Under the pieces are notes generated by a model that made no database searches, was not told where the DNA came from, and saw only the letters and a list, made by a program, of their open reading frames with translations. The position numbers were made by a program, and so were the translations under genes. From Mesostigma viride (Eukaryota; Streptophyta; Mesostigmatophyceae; Mesostigmatales; Mesostigmataceae), in the NCBI GenBank assembly GCA_009746045.1, contig RPFO01000819.1, positions 372,001-436,000 of the forward strand: a DNA stretch of 64,000 bases, in the 5' to 3' direction. Shown in pieces: positions 1-12,566 of this stretch (positions are counted from its first letter, which is position 1; every line of letters starts with the position of its first letter).

Positions 1-168
1 TATCCATAAGCAAGCGTTGGTTATAATATCGTCCTTTATCTAGTTCCTTATCCATAAGCAAGCGTTGGTTATGATCTCGTCCTTTATGTAGTTCCTTATC
101 CATAAGCAAGCGTTGGTTATTATTTCGTCCTTTATCTAGTTCCTTATCCATAAGCAAGCGTTGGTTAT
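1..168. repeat. 48-bp tandem repeat, about 3.5 copies
   Basis: The words TATCCATAAGCAAGCG start at 1, 49, 97 and 145, giving an exact 48-bp period with a few substitutions between copies. The array may continue to the left of the window. No coding sense was seen in it. Confidence 0.95.
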
Positions 169-766
169 GCCAGCCCGTGCAACGGCCAGGTGCCAAGCTC
201 TTTCACTCGTGTTCTCTCTACGACAGGGCTTGGCATCTGCATCATTGTAGGATGTGAGCTGGCAGCATGCACCTTTCCTGGGGGGGAAACCACAAAGTGC
301 GACAAACTTCAGAGCGCGCTCACAGAAACGCAGTATTTACTAATTGTAGAGGGTGCTCACATGGGCCGGTTGGTTGAATGAAACACGGTCCGGGGCACAT
401 GGCAGCCGCAGTTGCCTAGAAACAGTCACATCAGATCAAGTAATTTTGTTCGGATTATATTCCTCGCATTACCAGGTTTGCAATGCATGTATCACAAACC
501 ACAGCTTGGTACTTCACTAATTTATTTGTCACACATAGGTCTCCTACAGGAAGTGCACGTACCAGCTATGCCACTTGGCAGTGTGCGAGAAATCGACAAG
601 CTCACATTTTTAATGTGGTGCTTGTACAATTGCAAAGCTCACGAATCACCAATGTACTTGTACGTGACAAAGCTCGCTGGTAGAAAGCACGGTCCACCCA
701 ACGTCCCCTGCTTGATTTAACATTGCAACTGCGCTGCTTGTCTCGTTGATACCACTTGTAATCCCT
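169..766. other. No gene recognised
   Basis: Short open frames exist on both strands, but none shows a recognisable protein pattern or splice-site context. It may be intron or 3' sequence of the minus-strand gene that begins at 2730, since that gene has no visible end inside the window. Confidence 0.4.
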
Positions 767-945
767 CCCACCCACCCACCCACCCACCCACCCACCCACC
801 CACCCACCCACCCACCCACCCACCCACCCACCCACCCACCCACCCACCCACCCACCCACCCACCCACCCACCCACCCACCCACCCACCCACCCACCCACC
901 CACCCACCCACCCACCCACCCACCCACCCACCCACCCACCCACCC
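767..945. repeat. (CCCA)n microsatellite, about 44 copies
   Basis: This is an uninterrupted run of CCCA units. On the minus strand, the sense strand of the neighbouring gene, it reads (TGGG)n, so an unspliced transcript would carry a long G-quadruplex-capable tract. All frames are open only because the repeat lacks stops. Confidence 0.97.
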
Positions 946-1150
946 TGCTTACAATCTCGATGCTCTCATATCATACATATCATATCACATATCATGTATC
1001 ACATCGTGTTGATGCCACATTACTCCCCACCAACACACCACCCTTCTCCCCCCCCCCCCCCCCCCCCCCTGCTTACAATCTCAATGCATGCTGTGACCAC
1101 ACCCACCCCTGCCCACCACCACCACACACACACAGCCACCCTACACTCAC
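946..1150 (-). repeat. Duplicated 5' splice-site cassettes in intron 2
   Basis: On the minus strand the real exon end GCATCGAGATT is followed by the donor GTGAGT at 1150. Two further copies follow: GCATTGAGATT then GTAAGCAG near 1070-1090, and GCATCGAGATT then GTAAGCAG near 947-962. Each extra copy is followed by a long G-rich run on the minus strand (poly-G, then TGGG repeats). Confidence 0.75.
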
Positions 1151-2730
1151 AATCTCGATGCGTGCCCTCGTCTCATCCACGTTGAAGTAGATCTTGACGC
1201 CCTTGTCCTCCTTGACCGCCTGCCGGTTGGGGACCGACTGCCCCGAGAACGTGAACACGAGCGAGCAGCCCGCGTGGTACGGTGAGTAGTAAATGCCAGC
1301 CATCGTGTGGGACAGCGCCCGCAGGCCCGCGCGGGAGAGTGGGGTTGGGCGGCCTCGGAAAAACTCCTCCAAAAGCCCCTGGATGGAGGCGATGGTCGTG
1401 TTGGCGGCCGCATACTGCTCGTCGAGGAATCGGACCGAGAAGTCCGGGCCTTGCTTCACGCGCAGGGGGTCACTGTAGCCAGTCTCGATGTCTGTTGTTG
1501 TTGGAGGGGGGGGGACGGAATGGTTGGGCGGGGGGGGGACGGAATGGTTGGGCGGGGGGGGGGGAGGTTGTATTGTCGACCGGGGGGGATTGTTGGGGTG
1601 GGTGGGTGGGTCAAATTGTTGGGGCGGGGGGTGAATTGTGTGTGTGGGGGGGTGAGTTGTTGTGTTGCCCTCCCTGCCAACCCCCCAATAACCTTCCCTG
1701 CCACTCCCCCGTTGGCCCTCCCCGCCACCCCCAGCCACCCACGGGACCGCTTACACACTCTCCTTTACCCACAAGAGTCACGCAGAAAACACAACACAAC
1801 GACTGTGGGGGGAGCTCGCCATGCCTTGCTGGGCGTCAACCCTGCTGCATCACGTCACATGCACGATGTGGATGTAGGGCCCTCACCGTGCACAATCTGG
1901 ATCGGCCCCCGGCAGTCCATCCACTTGCGGTCCGTCGCCTCCCACTGCGCCTCCAATTTTTCCACGTCACGCTCCGCCATTGCGTTACGATACTCCTTCA
2001 GGAATGCCAGCATCGCTGCGGGCTCGTCGCCATGCCCCTGGGGCACTTTCTGCAGGGAGGACAGAGTGGAGATGCAAGCATCAAATGCGTCCAGAACGGG
2101 CTGCAGGACGGCCTCGAAGAAGACAGCATAAGGCTCGCAGTTGAACTCGTACCCTGATTCCGCCTTCCGTACGCGTATCATGGTGTACGCGCTCAGCAGG
2201 TGCGTGCAGGCGTCACGGTTGCGCAGGCTGGGGCCATCGGAGGCGGAATCGGCGACCGCGGCGAGCACCGATGGGTGGCTGGCCGCCCGCATCCAGGCGG
2301 TGTAGTAGGGCCCGTAGGCTTGCGAGATGCGGGTGGCGCCCACGATGAGCGTGCGCTCCCATTCATCGAATCCGCTCGTGGGGCCCAGCTCGGCATCGGC
2401 CAGGGTGGCGCAGATGAGGTCGCGGGAGCGCGAGAACCGTTGCTCCTTGTAATCGAGAAGCTCGTAGAAGAGCTCGGAGTTCTCCTCGATTCCGGACATG
2501 TTCGACTCGAGGACGACCCGCTGGATCTGGGCGCGCTTCGTCGTGTCTAAACCCAGACTGTCGACATGCTTCGTGAAAGATCTCGCTGAAATGGCCGAAA
2601 TCTCTTTTAGCAGGGCCACCCGCTTGGAACCGGATGCAATGGCCACCTTGACCGCCGCAAGCTCATCTTCATGCATTTGCTGCCTCTGGATAGGGGCAAC
2701 GGCAGCTGGTCTTTCGGGTAACAGAGACAT
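1151..2730 (-). CDS. Unrecognised protein, first two exons, incomplete at 3' end
   Basis: Exon 1 is 2730-1887 and starts at an ATG with an in-frame TAG 30 bases upstream. Donor GTGAGG lies at 1886. Exon 2 is 1491-1151, entered after an AACAACAG acceptor and left through donor GTGAGT at 1150. The phase-1 junction rebuilds the smooth stretch IQIVHDIETGYSDPLRVK, which supports the splice. The 395 residues seen are mixed alpha/beta in look, without a signal peptide or membrane segment. Motifs such as YGPYYTAWMRAASH, WMDCRGPIQIVHD and GIYYSPYHAGCSLVFTFSG look well conserved, but I could not assign a family. No metal-binding HExxH motif was seen in this part. Later exons are not visible left of 1150 and may lie outside the window. 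Intron 1 is very C-rich on the sense strand. A divergent promoter shared with the coiled-coil gene at 3698 is likely. Confidence 0.75.
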
Positions 2731-3697
2731 CTTGCAGTCGGAATTTTTAACGCGACCCTAACTGTTTATTGAGATAACTGTTTAAATTGCACCACAGGCA
2801 ACGTGCTCAAACTGTACTGTGGTCGTTTGCTTACCAGATGACCAATTTTTACCGCAGCAACGCGCAGCACGCCAGCAGAGCAGCGAAATGATTTGACTGG
2901 CGCACGTGCTATGAACAGGGCACCACGCACGGGTGCAACACCACATTCTAATCTAGCCTCTCTTAAAAGAAAAATTTCTTGCCGAAATAGAAATAAAAAC
3001 CCCAACGGTCGACTGGCATCAGTGCCATGGCACTTCATGGCAGTGGGGGACTTACCGCAGCGTTTCCGTGCAGTGGGTGACTTTTCCCGCCATCTCTTCC
3101 CTGTAGCGGTCTTCCCGCGCCCACGCCTCCTGGCCGAGACCGGCGCCGGCCCGGCCTTTCGTCCATGGTCCATCGTCCATCGTCCATCGACCATCAGTCA
3201 GTCAGTCAGGATCCGCGACGGTACGAATGATGGTACGTTGTTCTTGGAGCGCCGCGCCGTGCTTGAAGCTGTTTAGTTGTTGTTGTTGTTGTTGTTGTTG
3301 TGTATGTATGTTGTGGTGGTTAGATTTGGACTGCGTTATCGTCGTTGTTGTGGTTGTGTCTTGTCACTCTTGTGTCCCACGCTACGTACATGATGGTACG
3401 TAGCCTCGTCCGTTGTGGCTTCCGTTTGTGAGTATATACGGTTACCACGTGCGTGCGTTTCTGATGCAGCTTGACACACCTTGACACTTTACTGGCGCCA
3501 AAACCTGCTCCGTCGCGCTGCGAGCCATGGCGGATTATCTTCAAGAAAGCTACTGGTTAATGTTAGGTGTCTGGCACTGTTACAGACAGATTTAAATGAC
3601 CGAGATTATCAGGCTGTTTATACGACTGCCTTGAGCTGTTTCAAGAGGCTCTTGCCTCGCAATTTTCCGGTACAGCAGCGAAGTTAGCGTAGGAGCC
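2731..3697. promoter_or_regulatory. Divergent intergenic region with simple repeats
   Basis: This 967-bp region separates two head-to-head genes and should hold both promoters. Visible simple repeats are GTCCATC units (about 3163-3195), TCAG units (about 3193-3207) and a GTT run (about 3276-3300). Sequence around 3330-3430 contains TACGTA-type palindromes. I could not define core promoter elements. Confidence 0.4.
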
Positions 3698-6600
3698 ATG
3701 GAAACGGAGGTCCAGCAGTTGCAGCGAGAATGTGCTATGCTTCGAGAGAGATGCGCGATATGGGAGAAAGAGGTGAGGTCATGCCAGCAGCGGGAGCTGC
3801 GGTTGCAGGCCAAACTGGCTCGGGCAGAAATTGCCTCAGAGATAGTGTCGCCTTCCAAGCGCATCAGCGACGAACACGCCCGCGTGCAGCTGGAAAAAGA
3901 AGTCAGCTCTCTGCAGGCAATGCTGGTCGCGCTACGCCAGGACTCGGACCGGCGGGACGTGCTCCATAAAAAGTTGGAGACCGAGCTCGAGCTGTCTGCG
4001 GAGCGAGAGGCCACGCTGCGCGCGCAGCTGCGTCAGGCGCTCACCAACTGCGCCGAGCGGCGCGCGGAGATCGAGGAGCTGGTGTCACTAAACGCCAGCT
4101 TAGCGGAGGCCGTCAAGGGCGAGCGCCGCGCCAAGGAGGAGGCGCGGGACGAGGTGTCCCGCCTGCACGAGCTGCTGGAGGGCAAGGAGGCCTGCGTGTC
4201 GGCCACGGAGGAGCAGTGCCGAGTGCTGGATGAGACGATCGCGGAGGAGCGCGCGTTCTTGGAAGCGATTGACAAGGACCTGGTCGAGAAAGCGGAGCAG
4301 CTGGACGGCATGCGGGAAGTGATGGCCGAGAAAGAGGCGGAGGACGCGCTGCGTTTGCAAGCCGTCAACCGTGAGCTGGCGTCGCTGACGTCAGCGCTGG
4401 AGGAGCGCGAGAAGGAGGTCGAGATGCTGAACGATGTGCTGGAGGAGCGGGAACTCCACCTGGACGAGCTGCGGCAGGCGCTGCGGGGCCGCGACGAGCT
4501 AGCGGGCAAGCTCAAGCGCCAGCTGGCAGAGATGGAGGCCGAGGTGGAGGAGACCCATGCCGCTTTAAGGGAGCAAGAGGGGGAGATACGGGACTTGCGT
4601 GCAGCAGCAGAAGAGCGAGCGGGAGAGCTCGAGGTGTTGCACCACACGCTAGAGCATCAGGAGCAGGTGGCAGAGGAGGCGGCGGAGGAGGCAGCGCGTG
4701 TGGCAGCAGAGGCAGCGAGGAGGGAGGAGGAGGCGGCTGGGACGGTGCGGCAGCAGCAGTTAGCGCTATCGACGCTGCAAGAGCAGCTGGATGAGGCGAG
4801 GGGGGGGGTGGAGGCGAAAAGGGAGGCGTTGGCGGCTGTGGAGACGCGGTACAGGACGCTCATGGTGGAGGTGAAGGCGCTCGCGGGCGTGTTGCTGCGG
4901 GTGCTAGAAGGAGGGATGCTGGGTGGGCGGGGCGGGAAGAAGGAGCGTGGGGAGGAGGAGGCGGCATGGGCGGGCGTGGGTGGGGCGGAGCAGGGGCAAG
5001 GAGGGGTAAGGGATGCGGTGGGCCCACGGGGGGCTGGGTATGGGGGGCGTGGGCGTGGGCGTGGGGGTGGGGGTGGTCCCGCTACCAACCGTCGAGCCAG
5101 CAGCGTGCGTGCGGTGGCGGGCAGCGTGGAGGGTGACCGGCTGAACGCGTTTGATGTCGATGTGAATGATGACGGCTCAGAGGGTGATGACGGCCACCGC
5201 CCATATGACTGGCATAGTGACCACGAGGACAGTGACCATGATGATGGTGATGACAATCCGGGTGGTCATCGTGTGGATGAGGAGGGAAGTGACGGTGACA
5301 GCCATGAGGAGGGTGAGCATGTTGAGGGGCGCGCGGCGATGGAGCGTGGGATGGGTCAAGGACACGATCTTGGAGAGGAAGACGAGGATGAAGATGGCCA
5401 TCATGATGACGAGGATGATGGTGGTCGTGAGGGGGAGGACGAGGATGACAGGGATGTGCTGGACAGCATCAACGATGCGCAGCTCCAGGAATATCTCCAG
5501 CGGCTCCCCGAGTCCCTGCAGGTGCCCTTCGCGGCGCTCGCCGTGCTGTCAACCAGCGTGTGCGAGGCGCTCCGGTCGGCGCGCGTGCGGGCGGACGTGG
5601 CCCGCGCGCAGGCCGTGGGGCTGGCGGGCGTGCTGGGGGAGCTGGAGCAGCTCGCGGACGCCATGGGGGCGGATGCCAGCGCAGACCACAGTGGGGATTT
5701 TGTCAGCGACGTCGGTGCAGGAGGCTCTATCAGTGGCAGCGGTGCGGGTCGCACGGGGCCGAACCGGTCGTTTGCGGGGGGCAGCAGGGAGGGTGGTCGT
5801 GGGGCGGCGGCACTGTCGGTGTTGGACGGGGCAGATGCCAGCCGTATCCGGCGCATGGTGTCGGCGGTCAAGGAGCACTGCCGGCGACTGGTGGAGGAGC
5901 GGGAGGGACTGTTGGGGTGAGCAATCATAGTTTGTGTACAACGTATAAGATACCACAGCGTGTCTTGGTGCCGTGTTGCTCCCGCATGGTGGATGTGTTG
6001 CATGTCGGTTGCGCTCCGGTGTATTATCTGGGACGTTGAACTCATGGCATGGTTTCCGTACTGTGGTGTGTTTTCTCTTTTGTTTTCCATCACACCACGG
6101 ACGCTTACTTGACCGTCACACCACCCACTCTTACTTGATGGTTACTAGACGGTTTCTCATTGGTGCGGTTTTCCTTGGGTTGTGTGTCATCACATGTTAA
6201 TGGATAATTTAGAGTATTTTAGTCATCACACCGATGCTATTACAACAACAACCCCACAAACACAAGCACAATGCGCTGAAGGCGACCAAAGGCGCTCTGC
6301 ATCTCTGGCACCTGACCACAGGATACATCATCTCGTTCCATGTGTTTCCCACCGGACAGCGCGCTGGAGGCAGCCGAAGATGCGGCGGCGGTGGCGGAAG
6401 ACGACGCGCGCCGCAGCGCCGCGCAGGTGGCAGCGTCGCGACAGGTGGCGGCGCAGGTGGCCGAGCAATCGGTGGACGCGCAGCAGTGGGCGGCAGAGGG
6501 GGCGGACCGGCTGCGGCGACTGGAGGAGCTTCACAGGAGGGCGCTCGCGCGCGCGCAGGACCTGGAGGTGTGATATTGTTGGCTTGGTGCCTCCCATCAA

Positions 6601-9086
6601 TCTTCCTGGTTCCTTCATAGAGTTTATATGGCAGGACCTGGAGGTGATGCTACAGTGGGAGGGATACCCCAGTAGTCGCAGCTTGCTACTATTATTAGGA
6701 CAGGATCTGCCGACTGGTTGGCTGGAGGTTGTGATAGCTTGATAAGATATTATTTTCACAGGATCTTGGGAATTAATCTGTCCCATTTTTCTCTCCTATG
6801 TCATAACAGGGTATGTGGGACCCGGGTGATAGGATTTTGGTTCCCAACCCCACCGTCCTCGCTACTCATCTTTCTCTCCGTGGTTGGAATGCCTCTTGTA
6901 GAAATCCTTTTTTTATATGTTGGAGGCGATTGTTGAGGCAATGCCGGCAGATTTCTGGGATTAGTCCAAATCCCAAAAGGCGAGAGGAGGCATGTCCGCA
7001 GGCATGCTTGTGGGAGTCGCGTTATCGCACCCCGAAAATTTGTTACCTGCAAGGTGGTGAAGGAAGTATTTTCTACCTGTGGGCCACTCCTATGCATTTT
7101 CTGCCTGTGGGCTTCTTCTATGCCCACGTTATGACCCCATCATGATTCGCGCACAAGTCAGCGTGCCTCGTGTTCGGGAACGTCTGTTAGTAACACGCCC
7201 TTGCCTTGGGTTGAGTAGCGCTGCGTTGGCGATTCGTGCCCCCGTTGCCTTGTTCGCTTTTCGTGCCCGGGATGCGTGCTTGCGGCGTCTGCTTCACAGC
7301 TGTGGTTGCTGCTGGCTTGTGGTGCCGTGTTTGCTACCCTGGTGGCGTGCTTGCTGACTAGGGGCGCCGTGTTTGGTACCCGTGTCGTGGATGGCGTGCC
7401 TGCTATCAGAACGTGGTGCTGCGCATGTTCGCTGTCCATGCCTGCCATGCCTCGCCTGCTGCCCATGCTTTCGATGCTGTGTTTGATGCTCGCGTTAATG
7501 ACGCTGAGTTTGCTATTCGTGTCTACACGCTGGGTTTGATGTGGATGCCTGCAGTGCGCATGACATGTGTCTGTCCACGCGTGCAATGTTTAATAATGGT
7601 TTTATTGTTTCGTGTCATCTCTTTGTCTGCCGTGCTGCAAGTCTGCTCATTCTTGCGCAGGTCGAGCTCTATCGTACTCTAATCTCTGGTACTCTAGTAA
7701 TCGTACTCTAGTAATCGTACTCTAGTAATCGTACTCTGCTCCCATGAACACGGGTTGAGCAATCGCGTTGATTGTATCAAGTGCGCTGCATTCCCTATGC
7801 CGTGGATGTGCCTGCGTAGGAGGTGCTGCAGTTTTGAATGTTCACGTCGTTGACACCGGGTGTGGGGAACTAATGCCCACTATGCACTTGGAATGCTGTT
7901 TAATCTTGGACTCTCGTTTGTTCTGGCGCAGGTCGAGCTGCAGCGGTCGCGTGAGCACACGCACGCCCTGCGCCGCGAGCTGCAAGGATGCTACGCGCGC
8001 GAGCTGGCGCAAAAGGAGCAGCAGCGCGAGTGGGCCAAGGCAAGGGAGGGGCTGCTCCACATGCGCAAGGTGGCGGCAGCAAGCAGCGCCGCAGGCACGC
8101 CGCTCACCCAGGTACGATCGTGGTACACCAATCACCATGCATCTTTTTGTTGGCCAACATCCGACATCATGGTGCATAAAGTTCAATGTCTGCACACATG
8201 CCAGTGCATGTTTTTTGTTTTATTGCGATTAGTGCGTGTGTTTTTTTACAGCAAGCACTTTTGGGGAGGGGGGTCCCCGAGATTTTACGCAACATCGGTG
8301 TAGTTTTCGATCATGTATCCTGTATAAACCCTTTCCGTGTTGGTCTTGTCCTCTGTTGTCTGTGGACCCCCCCTGGCTTGATCTCGTCTTCCCTTTTTGT
8401 CTGTGGTTCCTGTTCCCTGTTGCACATCCATCGTCCCACACACCGCCTGTCCCCCATGGCCCCCCATCTTCTGGCATCCGACATGGCCTGCTGCACCGCA
8501 CGGAGTGTTTCCCCATTCCCTTTCTTATATCCTCCCCCCCCCCCCCCCGCTTCCGCTCTCCGGATGTGCGCTGTTTTACCGACACACACGCGTGGTCCCA
8601 CACGCAAATTACATGCTGTGGTGGTTGATGCAGCGGACCAGTGGCACGGCGTCGCGCGATGCGCTCTCCCCCCCGTCACGGTCCCAACTAAACTGCGACG
8701 CACCCGCACCGTCCTCCGCGCCTGTCCACATGCGCCCCCCCGGGCAGTCCCCCATCGACGCGGCCAGGCCCCGCAGCGCGCACTCCTCGCACTCCTCGGT
8801 GACCAGAGCACGGCCCACAAGCGACCGGCCGTCATCCAGGAACAAGTCGATCAGCCCAGTACGGGGCGCGAGCGGGGCCACGCTGCAGCGGCAGGCGTCG
8901 CGAGATGATGGGAGGGAGGAGGTGTCGTTGGATGGGTTTATTGGGAGCCCCGTGAAGCAGCGGCCGGGCGGGCAGCGCCCTCGCACGCCCGAGTATCTGC
9001 GGATGGACGAGAGGAGCGAGTATCGTGGTCAGGGCAGCCGGGCGGTGCGGCCATCGCCGGCTGGGAATAGGAGCCAGCGGCGCTGA
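3698..9086 (+). CDS. Coiled-coil protein with acidic middle, four exons
   Basis: Exons are 3698-5916, 6360-6567, 7932-8111 and 8634-9086; phases 2, 0 and 0 agree at the three junctions and give 1,019 residues. The ATG at 3698 is the first in frame. Residues about 1-400 form a long, Glu/Ala/Leu/Arg-rich coiled coil with heptad character. A Gly/Arg-rich patch lies near 445-455, and a very acidic Asp/Glu/His stretch spans about 488-590. A second helical region follows, and exons 2 and 3 add more coiled coil. The last exon is basic, Ser/Pro-rich and probably disordered. No enzyme motif, signal peptide or membrane segment is seen. A structural or scaffold role (cytoskeletal, centrosomal or flagellar) is a guess from composition only. 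Stopping at the TGA at 5918 would be an alternative, but the GTGAGC there is a good donor and the downstream exons keep helical coding character. Confidence 0.7.
6568..7931 (+). other. Intron 2 of the coiled-coil gene with splice-edge copies
   Basis: The exon 2 end, GCAGGACCTGGAGGTG, recurs in the intron at about 6631-6647. The exon 3 start with its acceptor, TTCTGGCGCAGGTCGAGCT, recurs as TTCTTGCGCAGGTCGAGCT at about 7650-7669. A 15-bp unit containing ACTCTAGTAATCGT is repeated about four times at 7676-7735. Confidence 0.7.
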
Positions 9087-10959
9087 TGGTTGGGCACGTT
9101 ACATCCTCGTCAGGTGGCTCGGTACAGCGTTTGTGTGTACTTCCTTTGAAGCCTGAGCTGCTTTTTTTTGGAAATCTTGTCTAGGATTTCACTTTCCAAT
9201 GTCCAGAGCTGTCGGCGTCCACCTGCCATATCAAGGAGACAACCATGAACCAGCCATACGTTTGGAACTAAACCCCAAAGCCCAGGTCGCTGGTTGGACC
9301 CAGACTTGCACAGGTTAATTTTTTGTCTCAACCTTGCGAGGCCAGACCATATGAACCATCCAGGGGATTTACATTGCCACTGTAGAAGCGAAAGCAGATC
9401 TGTTTGAACATTATGCTATCCGAGGAATGCTGAGCCCACATGGATATGCTACAAATCTAACGATCAGCTACAGTATTCACTTATTCATTCATTTAAATAT
9501 TCATGCATTCACACGCTTCCGTTGGGCGAGTCACGGGGTACCAACTTTTCTAAATCATCAGTGGTGTATAGAAATGCAGAGATCGAGATGGAGATGGAAT
9601 TAAACTACTTACATGACTAGCCCCGAGTGGCCGACAGTTGCGGGCGCCACGGCCCGGCCGGCCCACTGTGCTTGCGAACTCTAGTTACATGCGGTGCCCC
9701 TGTGGGGGTAGTTTCTTTCATGAACTCGTGCCACCGCTCCTTGCGGGTCATCTGCCGCCAAACTACAGATAAGCCTGGCGGGAGCCAAACTACAGATCGA
9801 TGACTGGGGGTGAGCCCAGTCTTCCTAGGATAACACATGTCTACGTCTCGCCTATTACTGATGAGGTCCAGCCGGGGGTGACTGGGACATGCTTGGCCAG
9901 CGGGCTGCCATTAAAAATTAAATTAAATTATAACATGCCTCCGTTGGGAAATCATGTAGCACATATTCCTTGATGGATGGGTGGAGGTGGACGAAGCCGC
10001 GTAAGCGAACTAACCTAACTCTAAGCTATCTAGTCTAGAAAAATCCTAACTACGCTACTCAGCAAAACGCCCCTTCCTCTTGGGGGGAGGTGGCTTGCCC
10101 ACAAGGGCTGGCGTGTGGGCCTGGACAATCTTCTGCCACCTCTAGCTTCTTGTTCTGCATCCATGGCAGTCCAAAGAAGGGAGAGGGAGTGGATGCGGTG
10201 TTCAAACTGGGCTGGGACCACGAAGTCGGCCATGCAGCAACATCTGGATATAGTTCATGGCAGGTTTGCCTAGCTTCCTAGGAATGTCCTTGGGGCCAGG
10301 CCAGGTCAAGATATGCTGCCCTGGTTGGCCAAGCCGGCCGCTGGGGGCCGGCCAGACCAAGGGCGGTGTCGACCAGGCTGGTGCGAGCAAGATGTCCTAC
10401 AGATGCTATCCTACGCTGCCTAATCTCGTCCGAAATATGAGGCGCACCCTGATACAAAGACTCTAATGACCTATGCTTGGAAAGGCTGCCATGTGAGGAC
10501 GTACTATACCGCCCGGGCTAGCTAGCTGCTGCGCGGGCCGGCTTGGCGCCTGCGTGTCGATATCTGAGGTGTCTACCAAATAGGTACGTGCACGGGCCAG
10601 GTGCTCGGCTATAGCTAGGCCTAGCTAAGCGCCCGTGCCTAAGAATGTGGGAAACCAAAGATAAAACTGCGTACAAACTGCGGGAAAATGTGAGCTAGGT
10701 GGGCTGAAGGCGTCCGCTAAATCGCAAGCTGATGGCCACAACGCCCACAAGAATTAAGCCAGAGCTAATCTTTAGCAAATTGTCAGATAACCAGCTGAGC
10801 TAATATGTGCTATTGTCGCATTATATGCTATGCCGAGTGCATGCTGTGATGCCTGATTCCGTGTTGGTTGCAGGCTTGTGTTATGGTCACCATGACTGCG
10901 TGCCGCCTGAGATCGAGGAAGTGGGCCGCTTGCATGGCCCCCGCGGGCCTCTTACCATT
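9087..10959. other. Repeat-rich intergenic DNA, no intact gene
   Basis: Base composition falls compared with the genes on either side. Scattered short frames (for example minus 9838-9617 and minus 10233-10030) look like decayed retroelement sequence but carry no motif I can name. The 3' untranslated region of the coiled-coil gene should lie in the first few hundred bases. Confidence 0.4.
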
Positions 10960-12480
10960 GCTATTGATCTTTGGGAATTGTACATACACCATGCAAGGCA
11001 TTCGAGGTTATATGGGACGCCCTATGGGTGGTCCTCCACCTGTTCCATGTCCCATCGTCCATATTGTTGAGATCACCCGCCGGTTCTATGAAGGGTCACC
11101 AAGCCGGTCCGGATGAGGTCCGTTATCCGTATACCGCTGCATGCCGGCGTCACTCCGGCGTTCCCCCTGCACACAGGGGGGTGGCAGGGCTGTGTCAGTG
11201 CTCTCCCCATATCTGTTCATCATTACTGATTCATTATAGTGGACTATACTATGCATGAGGCGTGCACCAGCCCGCTTTGCCGGGTGCATGGAGGGGTGCC
11301 CGCCGGGGATCGAGATCACGGAGTACGCCAGCTACGAACCGTCGGCGGGGTTGACCCACCCTTAGTAGTTACCGCCTCGGAGCGATCGGATGTACGCCGA
11401 TGACACGACGCTCGTCAGGAGACCCCCGGGAGTCCGCCCAACTCTCTGGCTAGATAGCTTGTCACGGGAAGCGCAGGCGCCGGTGGGGCTTATGATCGGC
11501 TAGCAAGAAAACGGAGGTCATGGCCATCAGCTTCGCCTCTGGGACCACCCCACCCACCCTCCTCAGTGCTGGACGGCAGCCCCGTCCCGGCCCCGTTCGA
11601 CTCGCTTCGATCAAGCTCGATCCTTCCAAGGCAGCTGGCTCCCCTCGATCCACGGCCGACGACATCAACACCCGCATTGGCCAGGCCAGCTGTGGGCGGC
11701 CCTCCGACAGGTTAATTCTGCATTACATGTCAGCTAGGGCGCCCTCCCTCCTCGCTGTGTATATAGGGTTGAAGGTTCCTTTACTCTGTATTGGCACCCA
11801 CGTGCAACGCAGTCACGTGCTTATTAATTAATTAACTAATGTCGCTCGAAGCTAGTGGCTCAGCTTGAGTGATCGAGCGGCGCAAGAGCATTCTGTTAAT
11901 TCCGAAGGCCATTGTCCAGTCACCATCCTTGTTTGATGGCTGCGAGGCGTGGACCCGGCCTGGACCAGACGCTAAGCAAACAGCTTGACGGCACCCGGTC
12001 GAACTAGAATGCTCCGTCACATCCTCGGCGTCCGCTATACCAGTCCAAGAGCGCCGCTCGGACCCGGGCGCCGAGGCTCCGTCTACTGCGAGCTCCTGGC
12101 TCTTGTCACGTCGGCGTACCCGTCCATACGTCCGGCCATCCAACACCGCCGCCTCCTCTTTGCCGGCCATCTTGCCCGCTTGACAGACCAGGTGAATACC
12201 GATGTGGGCCCTGCCGGCGGGCTTAGGACTGGCCATTGGCCAAGTTACCATGCAGGTAGACACCCGATCCTTTTATGGCAGCTGGCGGTCCCCCGCCGTT
12301 GTCCCGTCGCAACCCACTGGCAAACTTGTGCGCGCCCCGCACCGCACGGCCGACGCGGCGCGACCCGGCCGACCTATATATGTGACACAATTGCCAGTGA
12401 GGATGCAGGGCTTCTGGGATTATCTGTACTCCGCGCCCGCATGATAGACTTCAAAGGAGAAATGGGCTGCCATCTGCGAT
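10960..12480 (+). mobile_element. Decayed LINE-type retrotransposon, reverse transcriptase and C-terminal part
   Basis: Reading across several frames gives the reverse-transcriptase signature order. A QGC block is followed by LSPYLFI near 11185-11225, and the catalytic MYADDTTLV lies near 11390-11415. Further on, LRHILGVRY and RRLLFAGHLARL (about 12005-12190) match the typical C-terminal end of non-LTR retrotransposon polyproteins. Frameshifts and stops separate the blocks, so the element is dead. The 5' end is not defined. The C-terminal part (GLLGLSVLRARMID near 12410) is shared with the inverted copy at 14757-15026. Confidence 0.75.
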
Positions 12481-12566
12481 AAGCACCTTCCCATGATCGA
12501 GGGGCATGCTCCTGTTTTCTCCCCACGGGCCCCGCGCCGGCCCATAATTTGCTATCTAGAATGCAG

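Noticed and set aside
602-943. Gly-Trp-Val-Gly repeat proteins on the minus strand
   Set aside because: They are translation of the (CCCA)n microsatellite in all frames.
1151-2730. Dipeptidyl peptidase III or related metallopeptidase
   Set aside because: The WMD..GPI word is reminiscent of that family, but no HELLGH or other zinc motif is visible in the 395 residues and overall similarity was not convincing.
5166-5930. Met/Arg/Thr-rich frame overlapping the coiled-coil gene
   Set aside because: It is a shadow of the acidic Asp/Glu stretch in the correct frame.
7158-7586. His/Thr/Ser-rich minus-strand frame
   Set aside because: It lies inside intron 2 of the plus-strand coiled-coil gene and has no splice or family support.
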